Shown in pieces: positions 62,901 through 64,000 of a DNA stretch of 64,000 nucleotides. The notes under the pieces are model-generated. The model searched no databases and had not been told where the DNA came from. It worked only from the letters and a program-made list of their open reading frames with translations. The first letter of the stretch is position 1. Each line of letters begins with the position of its first letter. A program made the position numbers and the translations under genes. This DNA is from Serinibacter arcticus (GTDB lineage Bacteria > Actinomycetota > Actinomycetes > Actinomycetales > Beutenbergiaceae), in NCBI RefSeq assembly GCF_003121705.1, contig NZ_PYHR01000002.1:2542001-2606000 (forward strand), given 5' to 3'.

Positions 62901-64000
62901 CACTTGCTCGACGACCTGGCGAAGGACGTCCTGGTAGTGGTTGAGGTTGAGGCCGAGCGCCACGCGAGCGGCCTCGTCCCGACTGTCTGAGAAGACAATG
63001 GTCTTGCCGGAGCCCGTCGAGCTCAGTTCGTTGAACACGTTCTCGACGATGAGCTGCACGGCTTGCGAAGCACCCTGGGTGTGGGCTCGGATCGGAGAAC
63101 GAACCTCGCCCTGCGACAGGCGGGTTTGGTGAGGTGCGGCAACACAGCGGGGGCACCGACTCGGGAGCGCCGGCGGAACCCAGCCGCGGGAGGTGGTTCC
63201 GACCGCTGTTCCTGTGCTCTCCTCGCCGCTGGTAGACAGCAGGCCGATCCGAGGGTCAAGGGCGGCCGGGACGAACTCGAACTCAACCTTCGCCTCGCCC
63301 TTGCGCGCATGCTTCCAGCTGCCACCGCTGGGAGCGACCCCGGGCCAGTACCAGCGGTACTCGCTTCGCGAGCGCTGGAACACCTGACGCTGCCGGCTCT
63401 CGGCGTCGCGGGCATCAAGTCCGAGGAACTGGGCGCCGTTGACCTCGTCGAGAACCCAGCCGCCGAGGCTCACCTCGCCGCAGGTGAAGCAATGCAGCGT
63501 CTCGAGGACCCGCCCTCCACAGGGGCAGAACCTCTGGGGGCGGGTGAAGAGCTTCCCGATCCCGGAGCGCTCCGTGGTCAGCTCACCGCAATGCGGGTCA
63601 CTGCACGCCCACAGGCCGCGCATGGTTCGCGTGAACACGTGAGCTCGGAAGGTGATCGAGGGGCGCTCCTCGTCGGCGAGGCGTTCCCAGAGCGGCGTGA
63701 GATCGGAAGCCGGGTTACCGGTGAGACGGTCGGCGATGGTCGATTGCGAGGTTGCTCGGATTTCGCCGTCACCGCCGCGACATGCTGCGGCGACGAGGTC
63801 GGCGAGGTCAGGGTGTTCGACGAGCTCCTCGATCCGCTGGGGTCCAGGTGGAACTGGGCTGACACTCTCCTGCTCGCCCGGGATGATGCGGAAGGACTCG
63901 GCGGGCAGGCCGAAGAAGTCCGAGAGGTAGCTCTCACCTCCCTCACCGAGAGATGCGCTCGTTCCGATCACCCGGATCTGGGGCGACGCGGGCGCCAAGC
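59901..64000 (-). CDS. Very large SF2 helicase with zinc-binding C-terminus (MrfA/DUF1998-like), 5' partial
   Basis: At least 1,366 residues; the gene runs off the window end and lacks its first helicase lobe. Visible motifs: GTSASL (motif III-like) at the visible N-terminus, cysteine clusters (CSDPHC, FCPCGG, CFTCG), [14 protein letters not shown] (motif IV region), [13 protein letters not shown] (motif V) and [11 protein letters not shown] (motif VI). The C-terminus has a zinc module [14 protein letters not shown] as in MrfA/YprA and DUF1998 proteins. Related helicases occur in DNA repair (MrfA) and in defence systems such as DISARM or Dpd. Partner genes lie outside the window, so the system is undecided. 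The stop is TGA at 59901. Confidence 0.82.
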   Translation of the reverse strand, partial: LAPASPQIRVIGTSASLGEGGESYLSDFFGLPAESFRIIPGEQESVSPVPPGPQRIEELVEHPDLADLVAAACRGGDGEIRATSQSTIADRLTGNPASDLTPLWERLADEERPSITFRAHVFTRTMRGLWACSDPHCGELTTERSGIGKLFTRPQRFCPCGGRVLETLHCFTCGEVSLGGWVLDEVNGAQFLGLDARDAESRQRQVFQRSRSEYRWYWPGVAPSGGSWKHARKGEAKVEFEFVPAALDPRIGLLSTSGEESTGTAVGTTSRGWVPPALPSRCPRCVAAPHQTRLSQGEVRSPIRAHTQGASQAVQLIVENVFNELSSTGSGKTIVFSDSRDEAARVALGLNLNHYQDVLRQVVEQVTQRPLLSDADILDQDATRVLSPSLRERAADLARKHPSVADAYRFRAGERATAADHELIEDFERSTPTPVLAWAPLIDAVGERLVEIGMPPGGARAGLYALDGGDTPWFRAFEPPVPGLWTPLDFAVRQRHQALYRTALAGSLGRLLTGTDGRDLESTHVAWLAPAGAPEGDHQAISSVLRLLLMGGRWQPQDDFDPPSSPLATSAKDYLERYARRRGENPDSVVLRVTQLLEPLLEHNMVALSSLAVPIEVHPAGATTWECTFCGRRHLQPSGGVCTRPGCPGTPTERDAAADRDGDYYGWLSRHSPHRLAVAELTGQTRPPAEARRRQRVFRGALYPAPIENALTSELDVLSVTTTMEAGVDIGTLRASVMGNMPPQRFNYQQRVGRAGRAGQPFSFALTLSRDRSHDDYYFNAPERITGDAPPAPFIDVSRTEVVRRVIAAEVLRRAFRAIESPPPPRGDSVHGEFGFEDEWPQRRDEIARWLSTSPEVDPVVRRLSAYTRVDVDSEIVWVREDLVGAVDGIVDDPGLVKPSLSEKLAAGGVLPMFGFPTGVRSLFEGSPGKPEVTSRPLGQAVSLFAPGAQIVRDGWVHTADGFTTPPVRRSGRTDALGPAVTIWRCRDCETAEFLSSASPDELTCPVCSGAMREMRLHQPLGFRTDPRAKIDAQVSDGTRPHATEPMLSWIGRLPEPSRIARLDVWPLTRQKLVTVNDNGGAGFDLKRLGDGSYIASKPQTPLARPLVIGEVRVTDAVLLLGTNLDLPGGVIHTDPDLCPSGPAAIRSFAEALRRGAQHELDIDPAELTAGVQPRLVDGHRTELIYLADTLENGAGYAIELGRGRIGDVVERLVDDVGLTWRSPGHVACDSSCPDCLRSWDNHRLHGLLDWRLALDVAHLVLGRPLPAGGWRSEAGPSAQRFARAFDGYLSGVHPTQIANLDAVESEGAVALIGHPLWPRLGSLRSEAQTAAEQEAAATGRTVIWTDARELRQRPDRVWAAMAGR

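Noticed and set aside
59901-64000. Large helicase as the missing ZorD
   Set aside because: It is separated from zorA by 2.6 kb of pseudogenes and an orphan gene, and its zinc-rich DUF1998-like architecture does not fit ZorD.
1-64000. CRISPR arrays, tRNA or rRNA genes, insertion sequences
   Set aside because: No regularly spaced repeats, no tRNA-like T-loop/acceptor combination, no transposase-like protein and no terminal inverted repeats were found by eye; small RNAs cannot be excluded.

Overview
The window is GC-rich DNA from an actinobacterium. Indicators are the very high G+C with G/C-ending codons, an ECF sigma/RskA-type anti-sigma pair with a class F sortase, WXG100-like proteins, and a series of leaderless promoters (TAnnnT 6-7 nt before ATG/GTG). 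An S-layer-anchored galactanase, a GH3 glycosidase and a LacI regulator point to a plant-biomass degrader, possibly Cellulomonadaceae/Promicromonosporaceae-like; this placement is an inference from gene content.

Left part (1-30.4 kb), mostly metabolic and cell-surface genes: the 3' part of a GH53 endo-galactanase with SLH repeats; an operon of DUF4397 protein, class F sortase, ECF sigma factor and anti-sigma factor; a CdaR-type regulator, glycerate kinase and GntP permease set split by a two-gene Sel1/hypothetical unit; an ArdC-like metallopeptidase divergent from a YbaB-like/WXG100-like trio; small soluble and membrane proteins; and a tightly overlapping sugar operon (GH3, TIM-barrel isomerase, DhaK-DhaL kinase, RpiB, 3-hydroxyacyl-CoA-dehydrogenase-like enzyme) behind a LacI regulator. 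A serine protease and an Excalibur-domain membrane protein follow.

Right part (30.5-64 kb), a conflict/defence-type island. An XRE repressor faces an ADP-ribosylglycohydrolase-phosphatase fusion plus N-formylglutamate amidohydrolase-like gene, with two identical-architecture palindromic operators between them. Next is a large macro/SIR2/TY-Chap fusion. A ten-gene, almost fully overlapping operon (36.3-52.3 kb) then encodes two vWA proteins, a tubulin-like GTPase of about 1,180 residues, membrane proteins, an FN3-like protein, a GAP1-type protein and a zinc-ribbon P-loop GTPase. It converges on a Zorya-like zorA-zorB-zorC set followed by a membrane-anchored HNH (DUF1524-type) nuclease. I see no ZorD helicase. 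Beyond it (57.5-59.9 kb) lies a scar with a truncated LacI gene, a degenerate copy of the 18.8-kb membrane protein, an unfamiliar lower-GC gene and a small remnant of the SIR2 fusion. The window ends in a very large MrfA/DUF1998-like helicase that runs off the edge.

Six coding regions are broken by single-base shifts, five of them consistent with one missing base in a short G or C run. I treat these mainly as likely base-calling errors and annotate the restored genes.
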